Assembly: GCF_025490915.1 (NCBI RefSeq)
Contig: NZ_JANQBA010000004.1
Location: forward strand, 83,536-147,535
DNA: 64,000 nt
DNA from: Lacticaseibacillus parakribbianus
Lineage (GTDB): Bacteria; Bacillota; Bacilli; Lactobacillales; Lactobacillaceae
Reading direction: 5' to 3'
The notes under the pieces are model-generated. The model made no database searches. It worked only from the letters and a program-made list of their open reading frames with translations, and had not been told where the DNA came from. A program made the position numbers and the translations under genes. Each line of letters opens with the position of its first letter. Position 1 is the first letter of the stretch. Positions 46,469-55,836 of the stretch are shown here, piece by piece.

Positions 46469-49111
46469 TTACTTGGCCGCCAGGGTGTCCTTGGCCAAAG
46501 TCAGCGCCTGCTGAATGCCTTCTGGCTTCTTGCCGCCGGCCTGGGCCATGTCCGGCCGGCCGCCGCCGCCGCCACCGATGGCCGGGGCAATCGCCTTGAT
46601 CAGGTCGCCGGCCTTGACGCCGGCCTTGATTGCCGCCGGGCTGGCGCCGACCAGCAGGCTGACCTTGCCGTCGTTGGCCGTGGCCAGCACCAGCACGTCC
46701 GAGGCCGCCTTGTCGCGCCAGGTGTCGCCGAGCTGACGCAACTCGTTCATGCCGGCCACCTTGACCGCCTTGGCGATCAGCGTGAACTGGCCGACCGTTT
46801 CGGCCGTATCGAACAGGTTGGCCGAGGCTTGGGCCGCAAGCTTCGCCTGCAGTCCGGCCACCACCTTTTGGCTGGCCTTGAGGTCGGCTTGCAGCGCCTC
46901 AACCTTGTGCGGCACCGCCATCACTTGGTCGAGCTTCAGGTCGGCCGCCGTCGCCGCCAGCAGGTCCTGCTGCTTGGTCAAAAAGTCGTAGGCCTCCTTG
47001 GACGTCACGGCCTCGATGCGGCGAGTGCCGGCGCCGATACCGGTTTCGCCGGTGATTTTGAACAGGCCCAGCGCCGCGGTGTTGGTCGGGTGGGTCCCGC
47101 CGTCGAACTCGCGGTTGTAATCGCCGATGGAGACGACCCGCACGACGTCACCGTACTTGTCGCCGAACATCGCGATGGCGCCTTGCTTCTTGGCTTCTTC
47201 GATCGGCATTTCCTCCCAGGTGATCGGGAGCTGACGCCAAATCTGCTGGTTGACCCGCAGCTCAACTTGGCGCAGCTGCTCCGGGGTCACCTGGCCGAAG
47301 TTGGTGAAGTCAAAACGCAGGTACTCCGGCTCAACCAAGGAGCCGGCCTGGTGCGTGTGTTCGCCCAATACCTCGCGTAGCGCCTGGTCCAGCAGGTGGG
47401 TCGCGGTGTGGTTCATCGACACCTTTTTGCGCCGTTCCACATCGACTTTCAGCTTGTAGGTGGCGCCGACTACCAGCGTGTTTTCAACCGTAACGGTGTG
47501 GAGGTTCTGGCCGTTCGGGGCGTGTTGCACGTCGGTGACCTTGGCGACCACGGCGCCGTCTGCGTCCAAAATCTCGCCGTGATCGGCGACCTGGCCGCCC
47601 ATTTCGGCGTAAAACGGCGTCTGGTCGAACAACAGCCGCGCCGTGCCGGCCTCGATGCGCTGTACCTGCGCGTCGTCGACGATGATGTTTTCAAGCTTGG
47701 CCTGGTCTTCAAGGTCGGTCCAGCCGGTGAACTTGCTTGGCGTCTTGATGTCCATCAAGACCTTGTCCTGGCTGCCCATCGACTGCGCGTCGCCCCGCGC
47801 CGCCCGGGCCCGGGCGCGTTGCGCCTCCATGTCGGCCTTGAAGCCAGCCATGTCGACGGTGAAGCCCTCATCCGTGGCGATTTCCGCGGTCATTTCAACC
47901 GGGAAGCCGAAGGTGTCGAACAGCTTAAAGGCCGTGGCGCCTGGGATCACCTTGAGGCCCTGGTCGCGCAGCTCGGCGATGGTCGAGTCCAGAAGCGCGA
48001 TGCCGGCGTCCAGCGTTTCGCGGAAGCGGTCCTCCTCGGAGTGGATGACCTTTTGGATGAAGGCCTGGTTCTTCAGGATCTCCGGGTAGTAGCTGTTCAT
48101 GATCTCACCGACCACCGGCACCAGCTCGTACAAAAAGGCGTGGTCGATGCCCAGCTTCTTACCGTTGACAATCGCGCGGCGAATCAGGCGGCGCAGCACG
48201 TAGCCGCGGCCTTCGTTGGACGGCAAGGCGCCGTCGCCAATCGCGAAGGTGACCGTCCGGGCGTGGTCGGCGATGATCTTGAACGCCACGTCATCCGCGG
48301 CGTTGGCCCCGTACTTGCGGCCGGCACTCTTTTGCTCGGTCGCCTTGATGATCGGCATGAACAGGTCGGTCTCGAAGTTGGTCTTGGTGTTTTGGATCAC
48401 GGACACCAGCCGCTCGAGCCCCATGCCGGTATCGATGTTCTTGTGCGGCTGCTCGACGAAGCGGCCGTCCGGCAGGTGGTTGAACTCGGAGAAGACGATG
48501 TTCCAGATCTCCAGGTAGCGCTCGTTTTCGCCGCCCGGGTAGTTCTCGGGGTCGTCTTCGGCCACGTTGTTGAATTCCTGGCCGCGGTCGTAGAAAATCT
48601 CGGAGTCCGGGCCGGATGGGCCTTCGCCGATGTCCCAGAAGTTGTCCTCAACTTCAAAAATCTTGCTGTCGGGCAGGCCGACAACCTCGTGCCAGATGCG
48701 CTTGGCCTCGAGGTCCTTGGGGTAGACGGTGACGTACAGCTTGGCCGGGTCAAGCGCCAGCCACTTGTCGGACGTCAGGAATTCCCAGGCCCAGGGAATG
48801 ACCTCGGGCTTGAAGTAATCGCCGACGGAGAAGTTCCCGAGCATTTCAAAAAAGGTCAGGTGCCGGGCCGTTTTGCCGACGTTCTCGATGTCGTTGGTGC
48901 GAATCGACTTTTGCGCGTTGGTGATCCGCGGGTTCTTCGGCACCACGCTGCCGTCGAAGTACTTCTTCAGCGTCGCCACCCCGGAGTTGATCCACAGCAA
49001 GGTGGGATCGTCGACCGGGATCAGGCTGGCGCTTGGCTCAACGTCGTGGCCCTTTTCCTTGAAAAAATCCAGGAACATCTGCCGGATTTCGGCACTGCTC
49101 AGTTGTTTCAT
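46469..49111 (-). CDS. alaS: Alanyl-tRNA synthetase
   Basis: FLDFFKEKGHDVEPSASLIPVDDPTLLWINSGVATLKKYF; HTATHLLDQALR editing motif; upstream T-box. Confidence 0.97.
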   Translation of the reverse strand: MKQLSSAEIRQMFLDFFKEKGHDVEPSASLIPVDDPTLLWINSGVATLKKYFDGSVVPKNPRITNAQKSIRTNDIENVGKTARHLTFFEMLGNFSVGDYFKPEVIPWAWEFLTSDKWLALDPAKLYVTVYPKDLEAKRIWHEVVGLPDSKIFEVEDNFWDIGEGPSGPDSEIFYDRGQEFNNVAEDDPENYPGGENERYLEIWNIVFSEFNHLPDGRFVEQPHKNIDTGMGLERLVSVIQNTKTNFETDLFMPIIKATEQKSAGRKYGANAADDVAFKIIADHARTVTFAIGDGALPSNEGRGYVLRRLIRRAIVNGKKLGIDHAFLYELVPVVGEIMNSYYPEILKNQAFIQKVIHSEEDRFRETLDAGIALLDSTIAELRDQGLKVIPGATAFKLFDTFGFPVEMTAEIATDEGFTVDMAGFKADMEAQRARARAARGDAQSMGSQDKVLMDIKTPSKFTGWTDLEDQAKLENIIVDDAQVQRIEAGTARLLFDQTPFYAEMGGQVADHGEILDADGAVVAKVTDVQHAPNGQNLHTVTVENTLVVGATYKLKVDVERRKKVSMNHTATHLLDQALREVLGEHTHQAGSLVEPEYLRFDFTNFGQVTPEQLRQVELRVNQQIWRQLPITWEEMPIEEAKKQGAIAMFGDKYGDVVRVVSIGDYNREFDGGTHPTNTAALGLFKITGETGIGAGTRRIEAVTSKEAYDFLTKQQDLLAATAADLKLDQVMAVPHKVEALQADLKASQKVVAGLQAKLAAQASANLFDTAETVGQFTLIAKAVKVAGMNELRQLGDTWRDKAASDVLVLATANDGKVSLLVGASPAAIKAGVKAGDLIKAIAPAIGGGGGGRPDMAQAGGKKPEGIQQALTLAKDTLAAK

Positions 49112-49139
49112 GTGTCCTCCTTCAGCCGCCGAGGCGGCC

Positions 49140-49345
49140 GGCAAACAAAAAGACACCGCTGCAATCCAAGGACGCTTGCGCGCGGTACCACCTTGTTTGC
49201 AACGATGTTCATCGTTTACCACTTAATTACGTTGTGAAATTGTCGTATCAGGGAGCACAAGCCGCCCAGACCACGGGGCTCCCAGCGCTACCCCATTTTC
49301 TGGATGGGAAGCTGGACGACTTGCATATCCTAACGCGCTAATTGT
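49140..49345 (-). promoter_or_regulatory. T-box leader of alaS
   Basis: Minus-strand AAGGTGGTACCGCG followed by a hairpin and TTTTTG; GCU-containing specifier candidate. Confidence 0.85.
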
Positions 49346-49374
49346 ACGTTGTTGAAAGCGGCGTGTCAACCAGC

Positions 49375-49770
49375 CCAGGGCGTAGCAAGGCGGGGTTAGC
49401 GGGACGCATAGCGCTGGGTTGGTGCTTGGGGTGTCCTTGCCCCAAGTGCCGGCCCAAGCTATGCGCTCCCGCGTTGCCTTGCGGAGCCCGACGATCCAGG
49501 GCGTAAGGCCGCGGGTGAGCGGGACGGGTAGCGTAAGGCTGGACGTTGGGCCTGAACTTGGCCCAGCGTCTGGCCTGAGCTAGCCGCTCCCGCGATGCGG
49601 CCTGGAGCCCGACGGCCCAGGGCGTAGCAAGGCGGGGTTAGCGGGACGCATAGCGCTGGGTTGGTGCTTGGGGTGTCCTTGCCCCAAGTGCCGACCCAAG
49701 CGTTGCCTTGCGGAGCCCGACGGCCCAGGGCGTAGCAAGGCGGGGAAGCGAACCGAGTCCCGCGGCACCA
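49375..49770 (+). repeat. Hairpin-repeat array D: units 49375-49495, 49496-49616, 49617-49724 (13-nt deletion) and truncated 49725-~49770
   Basis: ~121-bp units of the CCAGGGC...GGAGCCCGACG subfamily. Confidence 0.93.
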
Positions 49771-49791
49771 TCACCTGGCGCATTCTCTCGC

Positions 49792-50700
49792 CTACAGCGC
49801 AATCCGCACGATTTTGCGGTACTGGGTGCTGGCGAACGGCCCCGGGGTGGCGCGGTAAAACGGCGACAGGGCCAGCAGGTCCTGGCCGCTTGGCAGCTCA
49901 GTCATCGCCCGGCTCTTGGCCCAGTCGCCATCGATCAGCTCGCTGCCGGGGCGGCGCAGCGGCACGGTCAGGCCGAAGCGGTTGGGCAGGAAGTTCAAGT
50001 CCTCCGGCAGCTGGTTCCCCCAAGCGAACAGCTGGTGGCGACCGCCGCCCATCAGGTACTCGTATTCCCGCTCGTTGGCCAGCGCGAAGCCGTGGCCACC
50101 CAGCGTCTGCTTCAGCTGCGCCGCGTCCCAGTCGTGCTTGATTGCGACCTGATAGGCCGTGGCACTGGCCTGGCGCAGCCGCAGCGTCTCGGTTTCGATC
50201 ACCGGCGGCAGGCTGCCGTCCGGCCCCGGCACCAGCAGCGATTGAACGGCGCTACTGAGCTTCGCGTAGGCAAAAAGGTCCCCGCGAAACTTGCCGGTGA
50301 TGAAATCCAGCTGCCCGATCACCTCAAGGGTACTGGCAATCGGGGTCCGGGCCACCAGCATCGGTGGCAGGTCGAAGCGGCCGGCGGGGCTGAGGTGGTT
50401 CTCCCAGGCCGCCTGGTTCAACCCCAGCGCCGCACCGATGGCCTGCAGCTGCGGCGCCAGCGGCCAGGCGACGCCCAGCGCCACGTCGGGCATCCCCGGC
50501 ACGAAGCGCAGCCACTCACCGGCGATCAGGTAATCGAAGGTGTTGAGCGTTTGGCCGAAGGTGGTGACCGTGACCGGCTCGATTGCGTCGACCGCCAGCA
50601 GCGGACTCAGAAAGTACCGCCCCAGCTGTGCGGCGGCGAAGCGCCGCGCCTTGTCGTCCAGCGCGTTCCACTCGGGGAACAGTAAGGTTAACTCTGCCAT
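49792..50700 (-). CDS. Hypothetical protein; C-terminal part weakly resembles an FGE-sulfatase/SUMF1 fold
   Basis: NEREYEYLMGGGRHQLFAWGNQLPEDLNFLPNRFGLTVP resembles the E-x-E-Y / W-G-N / N-x-F-G-L pattern. Confidence 0.5.
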   Translation of the reverse strand: MAELTLLFPEWNALDDKARRFAAAQLGRYFLSPLLAVDAIEPVTVTTFGQTLNTFDYLIAGEWLRFVPGMPDVALGVAWPLAPQLQAIGAALGLNQAAWENHLSPAGRFDLPPMLVARTPIASTLEVIGQLDFITGKFRGDLFAYAKLSSAVQSLLVPGPDGSLPPVIETETLRLRQASATAYQVAIKHDWDAAQLKQTLGGHGFALANEREYEYLMGGGRHQLFAWGNQLPEDLNFLPNRFGLTVPLRRPGSELIDGDWAKSRAMTELPSGQDLLALSPFYRATPGPFASTQYRKIVRIAL

Positions 50701-50806
50701 TGTGTAATCCTCTCCTCTGCCGTGCGGCCGCCAACCAGCGCCGTGTACGTTGCGAATGCCGCCGTCCGCTGCGCAACGCCGAGACTGCGCCGCCCGGTCG
50801 CCCACC

Positions 50807-50842
50807 CAAAAACGGCGCGGCGAGTCCCCTCACCGCGCCGCC
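50807..50842 (-). terminator. Intrinsic terminator of the helicase gene
   Basis: Minus strand GGCGCGG...CCGCGCCGTTTTTGGG. Confidence 0.85.
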
Positions 50843-50846
50843 TGCG

Positions 50847-52187
50847 TTAGTTCTGCTTGTTCTTCTTGCGGGTTGCACGCATTTCCTCGCGCTTTTTGAT
50901 CTTATTGTTGCGGCGCCGCTCCTCGGCCACGGCCTTTTGAATCTTCTTCTTGTAGCCGGGCATCTTCTTTTTGGCTTCCTTCTTGGCCAGGCCGCGAATC
51001 GCGAGGCTGCGTTCCTCGGTCTTGGGCTTGCGGGCCTGACGCCGGTTGCGGTCGTAGGAATCGACCAAGGCGCCGTTCTTGAAGGCCTTCGGGGTGAAGT
51101 GAATGCCCAGGTGTTCGAGCTCTGCAATCTGCGCCTCTTGGCCCGGGGCGTAAAGCGTGATGGCGGTGCCGGGCAGCCCCTTGCGGCCGGTGCGGCCGAC
51201 GCGGTGGATGAAGAACTCCAAGTCGTTGGGAATCTCCGCGTTGATCACCAGCGAGACGCCGTCGATGTCGATGCCTCGCGCGGCCAGGTCGGTCGCGACG
51301 ACGTACTGGAACTTGAGGTCGGCGACTTCCTTCATCACGCGCTTGCGCTCGCGCGGCGGAATGCCGCCGTGAATCTTGGCGACCTTCAGCCCCTGGTTGG
51401 TCAAGTAGCGGTGAATCGCGTCGGCCGTGGTCTTGGTGTTGGCGAAGACCAGCGCCAGGAATGGCTCGCCCATGGTCAAAATCTTGTAGATCAGCTCGTT
51501 TTTATCCTGCCCCTTGACCGACACCAGCTGGTTGTCGACGGTGTCGGCGATCACGGTCTTAGGCTTAATCACGATTTCGAGCGGCTGGGCCATGTACTTC
51601 TTCAAAAACGGCTGCAGCTTAGCCGGAATGGTGGCGGAAAACACCAGCATCTGCAGGTCTTCACCAAACACCCCGGCAATCTGGTCGACGCTGGCCAAAA
51701 AGCCCATGTCAAGCGTCATGTCGGCCTCATCCACCACGAAGGTGTGGGCGGTCCGCGCGTTGAGCGCCTGGGCCTTGATCAGATCCAGCAGGCGGCCCGG
51801 GGTACCGATCGCGACGTGGGGCTGCTGGTTGCCGAGCTTTTCGATCTGGCGGCTCTTGTCGGTGCCGCCGACGTAATTGTGGATGCGCAGGTCCGGGTTG
51901 GCCGCGGCCAGCTGCGTGGCCACGGTGTAAAGCTGGGTGGCCAGCTCGCGGGACGGCGCGGTGATCACGACCTGCACGGCGTCTTTGGTCGTGTCGATGC
52001 CATTGAGCAGCGGCAGCAGGAACGCGTGGGTCTTGCCGCTGCCGGTTTGGCTTTGGCCGATCACGCTTTGGCCCTTCAAGACGGCGGGAATCACCTGCTC
52101 TTGAATCGGCGTCGGCGTCTTGATCTGCATGTCGTCAAGCCCCTGCATCAGGAAGGGCTTGAGGTGAAACTGGGTAAAATCAGGCAT
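50847..52187 (-). CDS. cshB: DEAD-box RNA helicase, CshB-like
   Basis: SQTGSGKTHAFLLPLL, VDEADMTLDMGFL, HRVGRTGRKG. Confidence 0.92.
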   Translation of the reverse strand: MPDFTQFHLKPFLMQGLDDMQIKTPTPIQEQVIPAVLKGQSVIGQSQTGSGKTHAFLLPLLNGIDTTKDAVQVVITAPSRELATQLYTVATQLAAANPDLRIHNYVGGTDKSRQIEKLGNQQPHVAIGTPGRLLDLIKAQALNARTAHTFVVDEADMTLDMGFLASVDQIAGVFGEDLQMLVFSATIPAKLQPFLKKYMAQPLEIVIKPKTVIADTVDNQLVSVKGQDKNELIYKILTMGEPFLALVFANTKTTADAIHRYLTNQGLKVAKIHGGIPPRERKRVMKEVADLKFQYVVATDLAARGIDIDGVSLVINAEIPNDLEFFIHRVGRTGRKGLPGTAITLYAPGQEAQIAELEHLGIHFTPKAFKNGALVDSYDRNRRQARKPKTEERSLAIRGLAKKEAKKKMPGYKKKIQKAVAEERRRNNKIKKREEMRATRKKNKQN

Positions 52188-53136
52188 TCATGGTCTCCTT
52201 ATAGTCGTGAACCAAGGCGTCCAGCGCGCGTTGAATCTGCGCCGCCTCGGTGAGGTCTTGGGCCTTGGCGCCGGCGGCCAGCGGGTGGCCCCCGCCGGCG
52301 AAGGCCTTGGCCAGCTCGTTAATCACCGGCCCCTTGGAACGCAGGTTGACGCGGTACGGCGCATCGACTTGCTCGACGAACATCGCCCAGGCGATCACCT
52401 CGCCCAGCCGCCCCGGGGTGCCGACCGCGGCGTGAACCTGATCTGAGGTCAGGCCGAGGGCCTCGATCACGCGCCGGGGAATCACCACCCACGCGGCGCC
52501 GGCCGGCGTCACGGTCATGTGCGTGAACACGTAGCTTTGCAGCTTGGCCTGGGCGAAGGTAATTTGGTTCATCCGGTTGTTCAAGGCCGTCGGGTCAAAA
52601 TCGGCTTGGATCAGCGCGGCGGCCACCTCAAGCGTGTGGGGGCTGGTGTTGTTGAACAAGAAGCGCCCGGTGTCGCCGACGATGCCAGCGTACAGCAGCC
52701 GGGCGGCGGCGGTGTTCAGGGTCAGCTTGCCGCTTTGCTGGATCAGGTCAAAAATCAGCTCCGAGGTCGAGCTGGCCTCCGGCACCACCCACTGCAAGTC
52801 GCCGTAAGCGTCGTCGTTGGGATGGTGGTCGATTTTGATCAGCTTGGCGCCGGTCGAGAAGCGCTGGTCGGACACCCGCGGCTGGTTGGCCGTGTCACAC
52901 ACGATGACCAAGGCCCCTTCGTAGGTCGCATCCGCCACCTCATCCATCGCAGACAGCCAATCTAGGTTGCCGACCGCCCCACCGGCCAGCAGGACGGTTT
53001 TGTCGGGGTAACCGGCGGCGATGGCGGCGGCCAGGCCGCCTTGGCTGCCCAAGGCGTCCGGATCCGGGTTGACGTGGCGGTGAATGATAATCGTGTCGTA
53101 GTCTTGAATTGCCTGCAGAATCTGGTCTTGAATCAT
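52180..53136 (-). CDS. nrnA: DHH-family bifunctional oligoribonuclease/PAP phosphatase
   Basis: IIIHRHVNPDPDALGSQGG, KIDHHPNDD, GGGHPLAAGAKA. Confidence 0.93.
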   Translation of the reverse strand: MIQDQILQAIQDYDTIIIHRHVNPDPDALGSQGGLAAAIAAGYPDKTVLLAGGAVGNLDWLSAMDEVADATYEGALVIVCDTANQPRVSDQRFSTGAKLIKIDHHPNDDAYGDLQWVVPEASSTSELIFDLIQQSGKLTLNTAAARLLYAGIVGDTGRFLFNNTSPHTLEVAAALIQADFDPTALNNRMNQITFAQAKLQSYVFTHMTVTPAGAAWVVIPRRVIEALGLTSDQVHAAVGTPGRLGEVIAWAMFVEQVDAPYRVNLRSKGPVINELAKAFAGGGHPLAAGAKAQDLTEAAQIQRALDALVHDYKETMNA

Positions 53137-54455
53137 CGTGAATTCCTTTCTAACAGCTGGCAGGTGACGATTGCCTTGGCAACCGGCAGCCCGTCCGTCT
53201 GCAGCTCGATGTCGAATGAGCCTTCGTGCTGGGTCATCTCCAGCGGCCGCAGCGTAATCAGCACCGTCGACTCCAGCTGGATCGGCCGGAAGGTGTGCAG
53301 TGAAAGCTGCTCGATCAGCACGTTGCGCCGCCCGTTCTCGTTGAGGTAGTGGGTGACCACGGTGTTGATCGCCTCGTTCATCACCCCGAACGACAGGGTG
53401 CCGAGCTTGTTGGTCATCATCGGCGTGGTGTGAAGTTCAAACCCCGCCCCCACGTCCGGCTGCACCTTGGCCGCCTCCAGCTGGGCCGCCACCGTGTCGG
53501 CGATGGTGGTACCGACCGAATCGGAGCCCAGATCCGCCAGGCTGGCGAAGACGCTGGCCCGGGTGACGATGCCCAAAAGCTGCCAGTCGTCATCGACCAC
53601 CGGCAGCACGTTCAGGCCGTTGCCCTGCATGGTGTGGCCGACGGTGGTGACGCTCAGGTACGGCCGCACCGTCTGGGGGTTTTTGACCATCACGCGTTCC
53701 AGCGGGGTGGTCGCCTTCTTGCCGGCCACCAGCTTGGGCGTGACCATCCCCACCAGCCGCCCGTTGCCGGTGATCACCGGCAGGACGAAGTCGGCGCGGG
53801 ACTCGCGCAGCCGCGTGAAGTCGGCGACGGTGTCGGTGACGTTGGCGGTGCAGGTCTCCTCAAGCGGGGTGTAGATTGCGGCGACGGTCAAAATGTCTTG
53901 CTTGATCGCCTGATCGGACAGCGCCCGGTTCAGCATCGTCGCGACGGTGAAGGTGTCGTAGCTGGTCTGGATCACCGGCAAAGACGCCGCGTTGGCTTGG
54001 GCGATCACCGCGTCGGAGGTCATGAAACCCCCGGTGATCAGCACCGCGGCGCCGTTGTGCAGCGCCGCCTGCTGCGCGTCTTCGCGGTTGCCCAAAATGA
54101 CCAGCGAGTTCTTGGTGATGTAGCGGGTCATCTCGCTGGGCGTCATGGCGCCGATCACGAACTTGTCCAGCTTCTTGTCGAGACCCGCGGAACCGCCGAG
54201 GACCTTGGCGTCGATCAGCGTGAGCAGGGCCCGAAACGTCAGCGAGTCGATGTTGTTCACCGGTTTTTGCTCGATGCGAATCGTGCCAACCCGCTCGATG
54301 GTGGACACCAGGCCGGTGTTTTCGGCCTCCTTGATCGCGCGGTAGGCGGTGCCTTCGCTGACCTTCTGGTGCTTGGCGATGGTTCGCACCGAAATCTTGG
54401 TCCCGACCCCGAGGCTCGCGATGTAGTTGAGGATCTGTTCATGTTTAGTCGCCAT
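53133..54455 (-). CDS. HTH-DRTGG-CBS-hotdog regulatory protein (YtoI-like)
   Basis: N-terminal HTH, DRTGG-like region, CBS pair, hotdog C-terminus. Confidence 0.85.
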   Translation of the reverse strand: MATKHEQILNYIASLGVGTKISVRTIAKHQKVSEGTAYRAIKEAENTGLVSTIERVGTIRIEQKPVNNIDSLTFRALLTLIDAKVLGGSAGLDKKLDKFVIGAMTPSEMTRYITKNSLVILGNREDAQQAALHNGAAVLITGGFMTSDAVIAQANAASLPVIQTSYDTFTVATMLNRALSDQAIKQDILTVAAIYTPLEETCTANVTDTVADFTRLRESRADFVLPVITGNGRLVGMVTPKLVAGKKATTPLERVMVKNPQTVRPYLSVTTVGHTMQGNGLNVLPVVDDDWQLLGIVTRASVFASLADLGSDSVGTTIADTVAAQLEAAKVQPDVGAGFELHTTPMMTNKLGTLSFGVMNEAINTVVTHYLNENGRRNVLIEQLSLHTFRPIQLESTVLITLRPLEMTQHEGSFDIELQTDGLPVAKAIVTCQLLERNSR

Positions 54456-54526
54456 TATGTTTGCTCCATTTATACAGTCTTTTCTTGAGTATACCACAGA
54501 CTGCGGCGATTTCGTTGCCTGTATTG

Positions 54527-55624
54527 CTACAGTTGTAAGTCAATGTTCTCATACTGCTGCGGATCAAGCGCCGTCAGGGTGATGCCCAAAAGCCGCACCT
54601 GCTCCGGGCGGTGGTCTAGGCCCTGCCACAGTTGCCACGCCGCGGCAGCGATCGCGGTCGCCCCTTGGAAGTAGGTGTCTTGGGTCAACCGCTTGGTTTG
54701 CGTGACAAAGTCGGCGTCACGGACCTTCAGCACCACCGTCTTGCCGTGCTTTTGCTTCTTGGTCAACGACTCGGCCACCAGTTCCGCGAGCCGCTCGAGC
54801 TCGCGCTTGACCGCGGGTTCGGCGGCCAGCACGCTTTGGTACGTTCGCTCCTTGCCGATCGACTTGGCCGTTCGCACCAGCACCGGGCGGTTGTCCACGC
54901 CCCGGGCATGCTGGTACAGTCCCAGGCCCATTTTGCCAAAGCGGGTGATCAGCGCCTCCTGGCTGAACTGACGCAGCGTGTAGCCGTCGGTGATGCCCAT
55001 CGCCTCCAGCTGCGGCGCCGTTTTCGCCCCCACCCCGCGGAAGGCCGCAATCGGCAGCCGGTCCAGGAACTCCTGAGCCTGCTCGGGCAAAATGATCGTG
55101 CGACCCTGCGGCTTGTTGTACTCCGAGGCCTCCTTGGCCAAAAACTTGTTGTACGACAAGCCAATCGAGCTGGTCAGCCCCGTCGCCTGGCGAATCTGAT
55201 CCTGTAGCCACAATCCCAGCGCGATGGTCGTGCGAAACTGGGTGTTGCCGGTCACGTCGAGGTACGCCTCATCCAGGGCGACCGGCTCGATCAGGTCGGT
55301 GACTTGGTGAAACAGCGCGTGAATCTGCGCCGACACCGCGCGGTACTTGGTGAAGTCCGGCGCCTTGAAGGTCAAAAGTCGCCGCGGCACCAGCCGCAGC
55401 GCCTGGTTGGCCGGCATCGCCGAATGCACCCCGAACTGCCGGGCCACGTAATTGGCGGTGGTCACCACCCCCTTGCCGCCGGTGGTTCGCGGGTCATGGG
55501 CGATCACCAACGCCCGGCTGCGCAGCCGCGGATCGTCACGCTCCTCGATGGACGCGTAAAAGGCGTCCATGTCGACGTGAATGATTTTGTGCGACGTATC
55601 GTTTTTCATCGGTAGCTCGAGCAT
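54527..55624 (-). CDS. dinB: DNA polymerase IV
   Basis: HVDMDAFYASIEERDDP, VALDEAYLDVTGN, GLSYNKFLAKEASEYNKPQG. Confidence 0.96.
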   Translation of the reverse strand: MLELPMKNDTSHKIIHVDMDAFYASIEERDDPRLRSRALVIAHDPRTTGGKGVVTTANYVARQFGVHSAMPANQALRLVPRRLLTFKAPDFTKYRAVSAQIHALFHQVTDLIEPVALDEAYLDVTGNTQFRTTIALGLWLQDQIRQATGLTSSIGLSYNKFLAKEASEYNKPQGRTIILPEQAQEFLDRLPIAAFRGVGAKTAPQLEAMGITDGYTLRQFSQEALITRFGKMGLGLYQHARGVDNRPVLVRTAKSIGKERTYQSVLAAEPAVKRELERLAELVAESLTKKQKHGKTVVLKVRDADFVTQTKRLTQDTYFQGATAIAAAAWQLWQGLDHRPEQVRLLGITLTALDPQQYENIDLQL

Positions 55625-55639
55625 GGGAGACTCCTTTCA

Positions 55640-55782
55640 GAGGGTGGAACGTGGCGCAGTTAGCGGGACGGATAGCCTAGCCGTGGCGCTTGGGACCCGG
55701 GCCTGGTCTGAGTGACGCGGCTTAGCCGATCGAATCCGTGATGCGCGGCAAAACCCGTTTGGCGGGTGGCCCGACCGGACAA
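55640..55782 (+). repeat. Hairpin-repeat array E: unit 55640-55761 and truncated 55762-~55782
   Basis: GAGGGTGG...AAACCCGTTTG; P5 arm matches units A2/F3 (CCGTGGCGCTTGGG...GAGTGACGCGG). Confidence 0.85.
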
Positions 55783-55784
55783 GA

Positions 55785-55816
55785 TAAAAACAAGGCCCCG
55801 CGCATCGCCATGCGCA
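55785..55816 (-). terminator. Intrinsic terminator of zwf
   Basis: Minus strand GCGCAT-GGCG-ATGCGC...GGGGCCTTGTTTTTATC. Confidence 0.65.
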
Positions 55817-55836
55817 GCACCTCGTCAATGAAGCGG

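Noticed and set aside
49375-49770. IS element or transposon remnant
   Set aside because: No transposase frame or target-site duplication seen; head-to-tail tandem units differ from a simple IS, although a RAYT/MITE-type mobiliser elsewhere cannot be excluded
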